64,000 bases of DNA from Lobulomyces angularis (Eukaryota > Chytridiomycota > Chytridiomycetes > Lobulomycetales > Lobulomycetaceae): positions 1 through 64,000 of the forward strand of contig JADHYX010000017.1 in assembly GCA_027604685.1 (NCBI GenBank), written 5' to 3'. A program made the position numbers and the translations under genes. Below, piece by piece: positions 26,068-36,923 of the stretch; position 1 is the first letter of the stretch; each line of letters opens with the position of its first letter. Below the pieces are notes generated by a model, which was given only the letters and a program-made list of their open reading frames with translations, searched no databases and was not told the DNA's origin.

Positions 26068-29000
26068 TTAACTGCTGAAACTGTATTTCAATACACGTTT
26101 ATTAACCAAGGCATCAACACCGGATTTTTCTTGCAACATAAGATTACTCTCCTCATTATTAACTTTACCGAAAGTGGCTAAAATAAGTCCACTTTCTTTT
26201 ATTGTCTTTATTAATTCTGGAGCCCGTACCTAATAACATGTAAGTTAGTATTTTTGAGAGATCTAATAGCTTACTAAAGGTCTAGCATCGCAAAACAGCC
26301 CTAGAAAGTTTCCTTTCTTACAAAACCTTATAGCCTCTTTAATTGAACCACATCTTTTATCTTCGAAATACTCCAATCTTGATGAATTACACGATTCAAT
26401 ATCAGAAGTGCTATCCTGAATCTCCATATCAACTTCATCTTCATAACCACATTTGCTTCTAAAGAAAACTCCATAATTTGGTTGCTTCCAGTTTAGACCT
26501 GTGCAAACTTTAGGATTAAAACTACTGAAGATAATTTTTTTCCCCCCATCTGAGCTCTTAGAAACCTGATCATATACTACTTTTAAAATAGCGTCCAAAT
26601 GCGAATTTAATTTACTGTTAGAAAGTTCATTCGATTGCTTCTCATTGGCTGGATAATGTACATCGATACTCAACCCTAATCCTGCCGGAAGAATCTTTAA
26701 AAAAAAAAAAGTTAAAAAACATTTTTATAGAAGTGTTGTCGCTTACTTCCAAAACAAAATCTAAGGTAACCCCACCTAAATTTAACAATCTGCCTACTTC
26801 AACAAAATTTTGTTTTACCTCATCTTTTTTCAATTCTGATTTTAATAATTGTAGATTTTCTTCAAAAATTGAAAATTTTTCTTTTAGTTTATTAAAGGTT
26901 AGAAAGCCCAGTTCAAATTCATTATTCCGAATGAATAAATCATTCAAAATAATTGGGATAGCATCATTTGTTACAAATACTGTGATCTCTATGTACTCTT
27001 CCGCAAGACTACTAGCTGTTACAACTTCTAACAAATTGGCACTTTTCGAATCATTATTTACGGAAAGTTGATTTTTTTTTTTTTTTTCATTTGTAGTAGA
27101 CTTCCAATAAGTTTCCACCTTGCCTCCAATGGAAAGGCAAGAATGTTCAAAGGGTAACACTTTAAAGCATTCAAAATTAATTTCCCCAACTAACTTGAGA
27201 TTCAAATCAAAAAGAGGTAAAGTGCAGTCGACATAATCAGTAGTTTTTAAGCCAGAAAGACCTAAATTTTGAGGTAAAGCTAAACCTCTTCCTATGACTT
27301 TTGTTCCAAAGGTGGGAAATACGTCAAACTGAATGCTAGTTTCATCCAACTTATTTTCATCAACTATAAAAGTAAATGCCTCAGAGTCATCCTGATCTAA
27401 TGGTAACACAACGGAATAAGGAATACCAACTTCTGGTTTGGAGGATATGATCAATTGCAAAGATGCCAATTGTTGCGAATTGAAGATTGAAAGTGGTGAA
27501 TTTTTCTTATTTAATGAAGTAGTGGGATTATTTTGACTTTTGGATTTAAATCGAGAATATTCTGTGTTGTTTAATTTTCTCTTTTTATGATGAGCGCTTA
27601 TTTGATGCTTCTTTTCAAAGCTAATCTGAACGTAACTCTGTTTCTCTAAATAATTATGGCCGCTTAATTAAATAAAGATTTTAGATATCATAAAAAAAAA
27701 AAAATATTATACTATATTCTAAATGGTATAATCGGCGGAGGTAAAGAAAGTGATGGTATATCATCTATATCAACGTTAAAATCTAAATTTTCCGATAAAT
27801 TTGGTATCTTGGATGGTATTGAAACACTGGACAATGGAGTAAACGAATTATCATCATCTTTTAAGTTGTTTAAAACAAGCAATGTAGCTGCCTTAATTTT
27901 TCCTTTATAAAGTGCGTAAGTTATTGGATGCCAGTCGAACTCATCTTTAACATCAACTTTTGCACCAGCATTTATTAATACTTCACAGATTTTATAATGA
28001 CCTTCAGATGATGCGTAAAAAATTGGCGTCCATGAGTGAAAACTATCTTTACTCTCAACATCTGCATTGTGCTTAATTAATAATGAAACAATATCCAAGC
28101 TTCCTTCTCTACACGCTAAATGCAAGCAGTTTAAACCATCAGAATTGGAAGCATTTAAATTAGCTCCCTTTTCTAATAACAATTTTACTATAGCTGTGTA
28201 ACCAAATTGAGAAGCCAAACATAATGGTATCAGAGCAGTAGCTGAGTTTGGTTCCAGATTCGAGCCCATTTCAATTAAAATTTCTACAGTTTTAATATGG
28301 TTGCCCATTATTGCATAGACTAAAGGTGATGAGTACTCATAGTCTACCTGATTTATGTTTTCACATTTGGTTATTTTCAATAAAAATTTCACTAGTTCTG
28401 AATGACCATACATAGAGGCATAATGTAGAGGTTGCCTACCATATACGTCTAAAACAAGTAAATTGGGATTGGTATACTAAAAAAGAATTTGTATGATACG
28501 AAATATAATTTATATTACCTTGAAGCAAAGTTCAAATACATCTAATCTGCCATAAATAGCAATATCATGTAAGCATGTTTTATTATTAATGTCGTTACTG
28601 TAGTTTGAATCAACCTGTCCCGTTTGCAAAAGCAACTTTAAAAGTTCTAAGTTTGCTTTCTCGCAAACGCTTAAAAATATTCTAGAAAAAAATTCTTGAT
28701 CTAACTTATCTCTTTCGCCAGTACTAAAAAAATTTTTATTAGCAATTTTAACAAAAATCATTAATACTTTTGAAGAAAAGAGTTGATTAAATTATCTTGG
28801 CCCTTATTAATACTTTTAATTAAATCTGTTTCAACATCAAGAAATTCCTCAGAGGAATTATTGAAGCTATAATTGTAGGTCATTTCATTATCGTAGAGTC
28901 CAACATTACTATTTTTTTTATATTTATCGATATTAATGCTCTTTCCATTTTCTAGATTTTCTAAAATAGATTCTAATTCTTGAAGGTTATTGGTAGTAGC

Positions 29001-29819
29001 ATCAGTTAATTCTGTCAATACTACACCGTTGAAACAGGGCTAAAAATATAAAAAGATAATCAAAAAATTTACTGGGAAATGATATTTTGTTTGAAAAAAA
29101 AAATTTTATATCAGATAAATGATCTGAAAAAGAAAATTAAAAAATTATTTTTTTGTACCTGAATCTCAATTTGCCTGGATAAATATATTTCTTTTGTACA
29201 AGATTTGCTTCGTTTGTCCCATTTTTTTAAAATTTTTCTAAAGCCAGTATTATTAACCTCAACAAAATTTTTTAATCTAATTAAATCTATTTGAAAATGC
29301 TCAAATGCATCTTTTAAACTATAAAGACTATTGCGATTTTTAATTTTTTTATCATCATTAAATATAAATTTTTTTTTTTCTTGCAAATTTCTCATTCTTT
29401 TAATTTTTTTTTTTTATAACAAAACAAATTAGGAAAAGACTTTTAAAAGATTTTAGGATTATTACTTTAACTTAAACTGAAGCTCCTTTTGTAGATAAAA
29501 TGCGTTGACTTTCTCTAATTCTCTCTCCAGTTTGTAAAAGAAGGTGGTTTTAATTAAGTTCATTTCATTCTCAGGTTTGGAATTAAAAACTTTTTTTAGC
29601 TGTTTGTAATTTAAATATTGAGCTCCTGCCCACTCTTCCTGTTGAGATTGTATATATTTTCCAAACTAAAAAAAAAGAGATCAAATGAAAATGATATTAA
29701 TAGATAATGCAAAAGTAAAAGTGATTTAATTCAAGGTAATTATTAATTCAAAGTGAAAAAACAAAGAAAAAAGCATTTTGCAAAATGTAAAGTTGTTATT
29801 TTATTAGATTTACCTTCAT
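26068..29819 (-). CDS. PHO81/GDE1-type SPX-ankyrin-GDPD protein
   Basis: One spliced gene that looks like two or three in separate frames. A 6-nt first exon (29814-29819, Met-Lys) joins an SPX domain in exons 29466-29665 and 29159-29396. This has FGKYIQSQ, LNYKQLKK and the hallmark TGFRKILKKWDKRSKS block whose lysines bind inositol pyrophosphates. Exons from 29039 to 27712 carry an acidic linker and about six ankyrin repeats, such as GRQPLHYAS, GLNCLHLACREG and WTPIFYASSEG. A splice near 27714 restores PFRIYGHNYLE and leads into the GDPD-like C-terminal part, whose joins near 26734 and 26276 are in phase. The chain ends VDALVNKRVLKYSFSS. The paired catalytic histidine motif of active glycerophosphodiesterases is not visible, so this resembles the degenerate domain of Pho81/NUC-2. 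Expected role: phosphate-responsive inhibitor of the cyclin-CDK of the PHO pathway. GDE1 is the alternative. Confidence 0.9.
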
Positions 29820-30124
29820 AATTTATTCAATTATAAATTTAGACAGAAAAAAAAAAAAAGATTGTAGTAAAAAACGTTTTTCACATCAAAATTTTGTAAA
29901 AAAACTCTGCTCCAAAAACCCTCATAATTGTCAACCCAGAATATAATTTTATAATAAAGATCAATTTTAAAACTTTGGTAAAAAACTATCAAAATTAAAA
30001 TTCTTTTCATAAGAAAATTATAGTTCTTCTAAAATGTATATTGTATTCAAACAAAAATCTAGTGTTTAAGAAAAGAGTTCTATACATGATAATAAATATT
30101 GTTAAAAAATATGGAAATCACTTG
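29820..30124. other. short intergenic spacer
   Basis: Between the PHO81-like start and the stop of the WD40 gene, both on the minus strand. No feature seen. Confidence 0.55.
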
Positions 30125-33100
30125 CTAATCCTTTTTAACTTTGATATCTCTCAATTTTTTGCGCGAACTTGATGAATAATTCGTAATCTTATTTCCAATA
30201 AAAGAACAGATTGTGTCAATAGGCCGCTCTATCACATTATCCAGAACATTTTCTATCGCGGTTGCAAACCTAATTAAACTATCTTGCGATTGGCTATTAT
30301 GGTTGTTATCACTTTTAATTTTGTTGGTTTTACTATTATTCCCTTGAAATTCTTCTTCCTCTTCGCTACTACTTGAATAGTTCAGGTCAAGGGCAGAATC
30401 GCTATGTCGAAGTTTTCCATATTTTTTCATATGCTTTTTTTTTATTGCATTTGCATCTGATGATTTATCTTGTTTTTGAACATTGAAAATTTCTGTAAAA
30501 ACTTTTGAATCATCTGGCAAAAATGCGTTAAATACTACTTTCGCCTTTCCAGTCCATTCACCTTCAATGTTGCTGTTTTCTAAATAAGAACTTGAGGAAA
30601 TAGAGTTAGTCTTGCTATTTATCCGCGCTTTCCCTTTAAATTCAATTTTGTCGAAAGACTCTTGATCATAGAAATCGCTTTTAATTTTCGGAACCTTTTT
30701 ATAATTAATATCATCATTACTCAAAGAATTTTCACTAACAATGTTGTAATGTTTTACACTTTTATTTCTTTTATTTATTTTCACACCACCCGTCCATTCA
30801 ATATTTTCGTTAATTTCCATTTTAATAGGCTTCACTTGTTCCACTGTGTGATAAGCGTCTCCTTCAAATAGTGTTTCAACATGCTTTCTTGGCTTAGAAT
30901 GATTAGTATTGTATGCATAAACTTGGTCCTCTTCGTCACCAACCAACGTATTAACAAAAGATTTAAAAGGTTGCAGCCACCCCATAGCTTTGTTAGTAAC
31001 ATGCTGATTCAATGAGGTTGTGTATACCATGTTTGATGGAACTTTAATCGTTTTCCTCTTTGGTTGCAAATTTTTTTGTGAAAGAAGTTGTGCAGCTACC
31101 AAAGGTTTTGCTGATAAATCCAACTGAATGGAATGGTTTTCAACTGCTTCTTCCACTGGAGTGATCGGTTCCCCAGAGTCTTCCTCATCTGCATTTGGAA
31201 AAGGAACTAAATAAGGAACAGGCAAATCACTATCAAATATATCTAAATCCCTTGAAATAGATCCAGATGATTCAGTTCCTGAATCTAAGTTTGTATTATC
31301 ATCATCACCATGTAGGAGTTCTTCACTTGGAATGTTGGAAAGTGGATGTTCTGTAACATTTAACGGTGCAAGTTCAACTGTCGCAGAACTCAAGTTTAGA
31401 ATATCCCCTTTGGTTACTACAAATTCTTCGGTATTAATTCGCAAAGGTTGCTCTGAACTTGGAATGAATGTTGGTTCAGTCGAGTTGGCGTTAGAGAGTG
31501 ATGAAGTGTCATTAGATCTCCACCAGTTGTTTTTACTTTGGATTTCTTCTTCAATGTCTGAGTCCCAATCACTATCTCTTTCCCACAGATCTTTGGATTT
31601 TCTTGGATTTAATGGCATATAGTTCGCTAAGTCATGGTTAAACTTTGCTATTGTATCCATTTCATTTAGCCACCGTTGAGTACTTGCTAAATCACTTTCT
31701 ATGGCCATCCTAATTGCAATATAACATCAATTATTTTTTTTAAAAATTTAGAATATGAATACCATTGCGTATCAAAATTTTGTAAAAAACCAGAAACTGC
31801 AATTGCATGGGCACTTTGACATGACTGCAACTCAGATTTGTATTGATTTAATAAATCTTTAGTTGAATTGAGTTCTTCAATAAGAACTGGTAACCGTTCA
31901 TGTTTCGAAATTGATATAGCCAAATCGGATTTAACCATAGAGAGTTCGGTTCTCAATGAACTTACTTCGCTTCTTAATTTTAACTTATGCTTGTCTTGCT
32001 TTTCTAGTAGCTCCTGGGCTCTACTTAATTGCTCCTTTAAGGCGCGAATTTCATCTGCAGGATCCAAAATTTTGTTTGATACATCAGATAATTTTGAATT
32101 AAAAGAAGGTATATCTATTGATAAATTTTCCAAAAGCGAGGGTGAGTCAAAGGACAAAGCATCATTTGTTGCATCTGGAATTTAAAAATGAATATTTTAA
32201 CAGAATTTTTTTAATATATGCAAACCAATATCCCAAACATATATAAAATCGCTTTCTGCACTATAAAGTAGGCCTTGGTTGGCGCAAAGAGATGATATTA
32301 GATCTTTGTGCCCAAGAAGGGAATGTACTGGGACTCCGTCTTCCAGATCAGTTGACCATTGAACTATAGATTTATCGTCTCCTGCACTATAAAGTACATT
32401 ATCGTTACTATAGAACAAGGACACTACAGTATGCCCACCATGACCAACTAAGTCATACAACATTTCACCTCCATTTAGATAATCATACACTTTGATTGTG
32501 CCATCACTTGAGCCACTAAATAAATATTTTTCAGTAACGTACAATGTAAAAATGCAATCAGTGTGGGAACTTAGGGTATATAAATTTTCGGCAGTTTCTA
32601 AGCTGAAAATCTTTATAGTGTTATCATAACCGGCAGAAAATGACAATGTATCAGTAGAGGCTAATGCCATAATTGTATCAGTATGGCCCTCAAATAACAT
32701 TTGTCTCTTTCCAGTTTTGATATCAAATACATGTATATTTTTGTCTTCTCCACCAGAAATTAAAAAACCTCTAGGGCATATATTTAAGACCTGAACAGCA
32801 CCTATATGGGATTCTATAACGGATATTAAATTTCCAGTATTTACATTCCAGCACTTAATTAATGAATCTTCTGACGCCGAAAACAAAACTCCGTTTGATG
32901 CTACTAAGCTCGTAATTGAAGAAGAATGCGCCTGCCTAAATTATAATAACAAAATTATTATGAAATTTACTTTTTTTAAACATTTTTTCTGAAAAAACAC
33001 TGGAGTAGAAACTTCATAAAAAGTTTTTTCAAAAAATAATTACATCGCAAATAGAACAGGTTCAAAATGAGCAAATCTTCCAACTAATAAATCAAAGGAA

Positions 33101-33268
33101 TCCTGATGTGAAAATTTTAAAATTTTAAAAAAGTTAAAAAAAGATTTAGAGTTTTTTTTTCCATACAATGGACCCATCGATGCCACCGGTAAACAGTAAG
33201 TCATTATGAATAGTTAAAGTACTTATTACGTGAGCAGAACTGATTTGGGTTACTAATCGAGGTTTCAT
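30125..33268 (-). CDS. WD40-repeat / coiled-coil protein of unknown function
   Basis: Five or more exons join in phase into one chain of nearly 1,000 residues. The start at 33268 begins MKPRLVTQISSAHVIS, and small exons then lead to the long exon 32197-32940. Residues from about 10 to 330 form a WD40 propeller of about seven blades; visible blades include FSASEDSLIKCWNV, ISGGEDKNIHVFDI, FSAGYDNTIKIFSL, FSGSSDGTIKVYDY and YSAGDDKSIVQWS. A spliced-in exon (to 31699) adds a coiled coil with heptads (EIRALKEQLSRAQELLEKQ). The last exon (30125-31708) is acidic, Ser/Asn-rich and largely disordered, with an SSSSEEEEE stretch. It contains three degenerate copies of a short motif of the form IE-W/F-x-G-x-x-K/R-I/V. 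I recognise no family beyond WD40. A scaffold role is plausible but unproven. Confidence 0.82.
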
Positions 33269-34126
33269 TTTAAATTGGTTGAGAAGGTAAATTTTTTTTT
33301 TTTCACGAAGGCCGCCTCAAGATTTCACCAAACTATAAAAGGGGGAAATATCACAACAACTTTAAGTTTTTATTTCCAGCAGCAGTTATCAAATAATTAA
33401 GAAGTTACAAGTGATAATTTCGCCAATGTGAAAGTTCTGCCAAGTTCAACTAGTATTTGTGTAGGAACTGGATTTCTTTTTAAATGTGTTCCGTAGTTTC
33501 ATTTTTATCTTTGCAGTTCAGAATGTTGTATTTCAGTAAAATGGCTGTTATTTCTTCACTAATACAATATACGAGAAATGTTTATTGAGCAAGCTAGATT
33601 TTTAAATGTTGCAACCAAGTGAAATAAAAATTGACCCACTAGCAAACGGTTGTTGGAAAAAGACAATACACCTAGTACTTATAAACTCAATAAATTATTT
33701 TTTGGTAAAACTGAACTAAGTGATAAATTTATTACAAGTAATTCTCAGTATGCGTGCCAAAAATGAGAAGAAAAGAATGTTTTACAACTTGGAATTAACT
33801 AATTGAAAAGAGAATTTAAATTCTTAGCAAAGTTTGGGAATGTGATACTTCAAAAGAGATCTAAACAGAAGAAATTTAAAAAAGTTGTAGTTGAAAAGGA
33901 AGTTAAAACAATTAAACTAGAGTTCATTTTCAGCATTAACTATATTTGGAACGGGACTTCGAGCAGCTAACTATATTAAAACTTCTGCAGATCTGATTTC
34001 AAATATTTTCAAATATAATTTAGTTCAATTCAATAACAAAATTGTAATGAAAAAATTTAATATTTTTTCCATTTTTCCGCACCAAAAAAGAGAAAAAAGT
34101 TACTTTTTCCAAGCTGAAACCTCTTC
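33269..34126. other. divergent intergenic region
   Basis: Separates the WD40 gene (-) from the four-TM gene (+), so it should hold both promoters. A TATAAA-like string at 33338 sits near the WD40 start but on the plus strand. No open frame of note. Confidence 0.5.
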
Positions 34127-34832
34127 ATGAGTTTTTTTTTAAACTACGTAAATTCAAGGCTGCATTTGCAAGCTGGTAATTATAATATTAATCACTTTCT
34201 CATTTCCCTCAACAAAAAAAAAAGTAATGATGTTTTCCATTTTTTTTAGCTCAAGTGTTAATAGGAATACTTGCAATTGATTTGGTATTTGATTATCCGA
34301 GTATTCAAACATTAATTCACCCTGTAAGTAATTAAATCATTAAAATTTTTAAGTTGTTGGTAACATTTACGCTACTTAGGATGTTTCTGTTGACATCATA
34401 AAATTTAAAGATTCTCATACTTATTACTCGAATACAATGATTAATCTTGGGTAAGTAGTTGTTCAATACATTTCTATTTATAAATCTAATAGGATTCAAT
34501 TATTGCTACCTCTAATAATTGTTGTTGCTTTCACTGGAATTTTGGCACAATTGACTTTACGAAGAAATATTTTCACTGCTTTATCTACAATGGTTGGTGC
34601 AACAGGAGGAATTGTTTTTAGCCTACTTAACGTCAGAGAATTACCTTTTTTAGAATTTAAAAATGAAGAAGACAAAGTGTTAATTCTTTTAATGGAACTC
34701 TGCAAAGGTCACTTATTTTTGACAGGATCTATTTTGTGCAGTCTACTACTTTTAAATATTGATTTTTTAGTATATGGTGAAGTGAAATTGGAAAAGAACA
34801 AAGTGGTTGCGAAAACTATAAAGAAAAATTGA
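34127..34832 (+). CDS. four-TM membrane protein of unknown family
   Basis: Four exons (34127-34175, 34250-34323, 34380-34450, 34493-34832) join without phase conflict into 177 residues. The start ATG at 34127 opens MSFFLNYVNSRLHLQA. Hydrophobic segments lie at about residues 16-34, 65-88, 92-116 and 140-162. Between the first two is a polar loop with a HTYYSNTM segment that probably faces the lumen or outside. The C-terminus is strongly basic (EKNKVVAKTIKKN) and likely cytosolic. I do not recognise the family. The splice-phase consistency and membrane periodicity make a real gene likely, but the first 49-nt exon is inferred from frame alone. Confidence 0.7.
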
Positions 34833-35031
34833 GGAATCAGTAGTATCTATTTCTTTTTTTAGTTTTATATGCATTTTTTTGTAACTTCAAATACAGTTTT
34901 TGATGTTCGCAGTTAAAGTTTCTTGCTGTGTAATTTTTTGAACCAACGCCACAATTTGAAAATATATATTTCAGCTAAAAAAAGCCTCTACTAAAAACTC
35001 AAAAATATAAATTTTGAGTACAGAGAATATA

Positions 35032-36694
35032 ATGTTTTATATTTCTACAGTATTCTGCATATTTTCATATGCGTTCTCACTGAAGGTGCCTTTATCTTCG
35101 TTAGCAAACCATTTTCAATTTAACTCAAATAATGCTAATTTACCTACAAACGACAAAATAATTGAAATCGCTAAGTTTGCAACCGAAAAAGGAGGTCTAA
35201 CAGCACCAATTCAACTGGGTCAGTCTACAATGACGGTCCTTATAGGTTTTTTTTTTTTTTGGATTTTTGCTATTTATTTATTTTTTATTATAAGACACTG
35301 GTTCTAGTAATTTGTGGGTTCCTGGGAATATATGTAGAAATAACATAATGGTGTTAAGTGATTGTGGTCCTGGATATGATAATTCTACATCAAAAGTAAT
35401 TTTTAAAATGTTTTTTGTTATTTTTTAAATGGTGAATTCTTCCTCATTTTTATGTAGCCTGTTGACACGTCACTAATTTTCAATTCAACTAGATTTAACA
35501 AATTTACTGGAATTCAGTATCTAAGATACGGCGATCAATCGATTGCTGATGGTCAACTGCAAAATGTACAAAAAACAATTATAAAAAAAACAATCAAAAA
35601 TTTATAATTTTTAACATTTTTGAATATAATTATCAGGATATTTTGACATTTGGGGGGCAACCAACGGTGTACGTCAATTTTGAAGAGGTTATTAAAGAAT
35701 ATGGGGTTGACGAGGTCGGAGATCCTAACCCTGATATGAATACAATTACCCAGGCTGGTGGATTCAATGGAATAGGTGAATAATTTATTTACTTAAAAAA
35801 AATAATACCGACTTTTTTTAGGAATTTGGGGACTAGGATTCCCATCAAATAATGCTGTAGGATTTAATACTGTTATCGAAACATTATTTATGAAAAAAGC
35901 TATACCAGAATATTTATTTGGTATTTCTCTTGGAAATCCGCAAGATGACGATGTTAATGGTCAACTTTCATTGGGGGAAATAGATAATACGAAATTTACA
36001 GGAGAGTTAATTTATACACCAGTCGATCCATTTCCCTCTTCTTTAGCAGGAAGATTTAATGATGAATGGAGGATAAAACTAAGCTCTTTTAAAGTTGGAG
36101 ATATCGATGTAACCTCCATTTTAGACACAGAAAATTTTGATGATAGAGTTTTGATTGACAGTGGTAACAGTAATATAAAACTTCCCTCCGCCGTTTATTT
36201 ACAATTGCAAAATATTTTTGGAGCAACTATGAGTGTTATTTCCAACTGCAGTGATAATATTATTGATAACTATCCAAGTTTAACTTTGACATTCGGTAAT
36301 CAAGATTTTACACTACCATCTACCTTTTTTGTGAAAAGAAATTCGGTTGTTACTTCTAGTTGTCGTTTATTATTTACTGATGGTGGAAGTGCTCGGCCAC
36401 AAAGGTTCACTTTAGGAGCTCCATTTTTAAAAAAATACTATTCCGTTTTTGATTTTGGTAATTTTTGTAATATCTATGTTTGACAATTTCTTCGTTTATT
36501 TAGCGAACAAAAGGATTGGGCTTGCAACCGCAATTAATGCTGGGGATGCTGTTGTGCCTGCTACTACAACTAGCACTACAAAGAAAACTTCGACAACTAG
36601 TACTACTACTCAGAATGAAAAATCTGATTCAACGCTTTCTCAAAAATTAAATCTAGATATTTTGCTATTCATCTTTATTGCCTACCTATATTAA
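35032..36694 (+). CDS. yapsin-like GPI-anchored aspartic protease
   Basis: A pepsin-family (A1) endopeptidase. The start at 35032 opens a hydrophobic signal peptide (MFYISTVFCIFSYAFS). A propeptide follows, then the first catalytic motif, split by an intron ending near 35298: LIDTGSSNLWVP. Further exons carry a flap region with YGD and the block GIWGLGFPS. The second catalytic motif is VLIDSGNSNIKLP, with Ser in place of the usual Thr after Asp (a known variant in fungi). The last exon (from about 36504) adds a Thr/Ser-rich linker (TTTSTTKKTSTTSTTT) and ends in a hydrophobic tail LDILLFIFIAYLY with no charged residues after it, the arrangement of a GPI-attachment signal. Expected location is the cell surface. 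About 430 residues. Substrate unknown. Confidence 0.9.
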
Positions 36695-36923
36695 TAGATT
36701 GAGGTACTTTATAAACCCGTTTAAACTTAAAACTTCTTCCTTTAAAGGATTTTGTAATATTAGTTTTTTTAATCAAATTTATGCTGGCCGAAATTTAGAC
36801 TTTTTAGTAGTGGATTTTTTTTTTTAACCCTTAAAAAAAAATTTTCTCCTTCAATTTTAAAAATTTATTTAATAATTCAAAATAAAATCTCCAAAAAAAT
36901 TAACTTTTAAAAAAGCACTTAAG

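Noticed and set aside
27712..29018. Stand-alone ankyrin-repeat gene
   Set aside because: Exon phases connect it at both ends to the SPX exons and to the GDPD-like exons. The apparent stop at 27712 is inside an intron whose splicing restores FRIYGHNYLE.
31699..32157. Separate coiled-coil gene
   Set aside because: It joins in phase to the WD40 exons upstream and to the acidic exon downstream.
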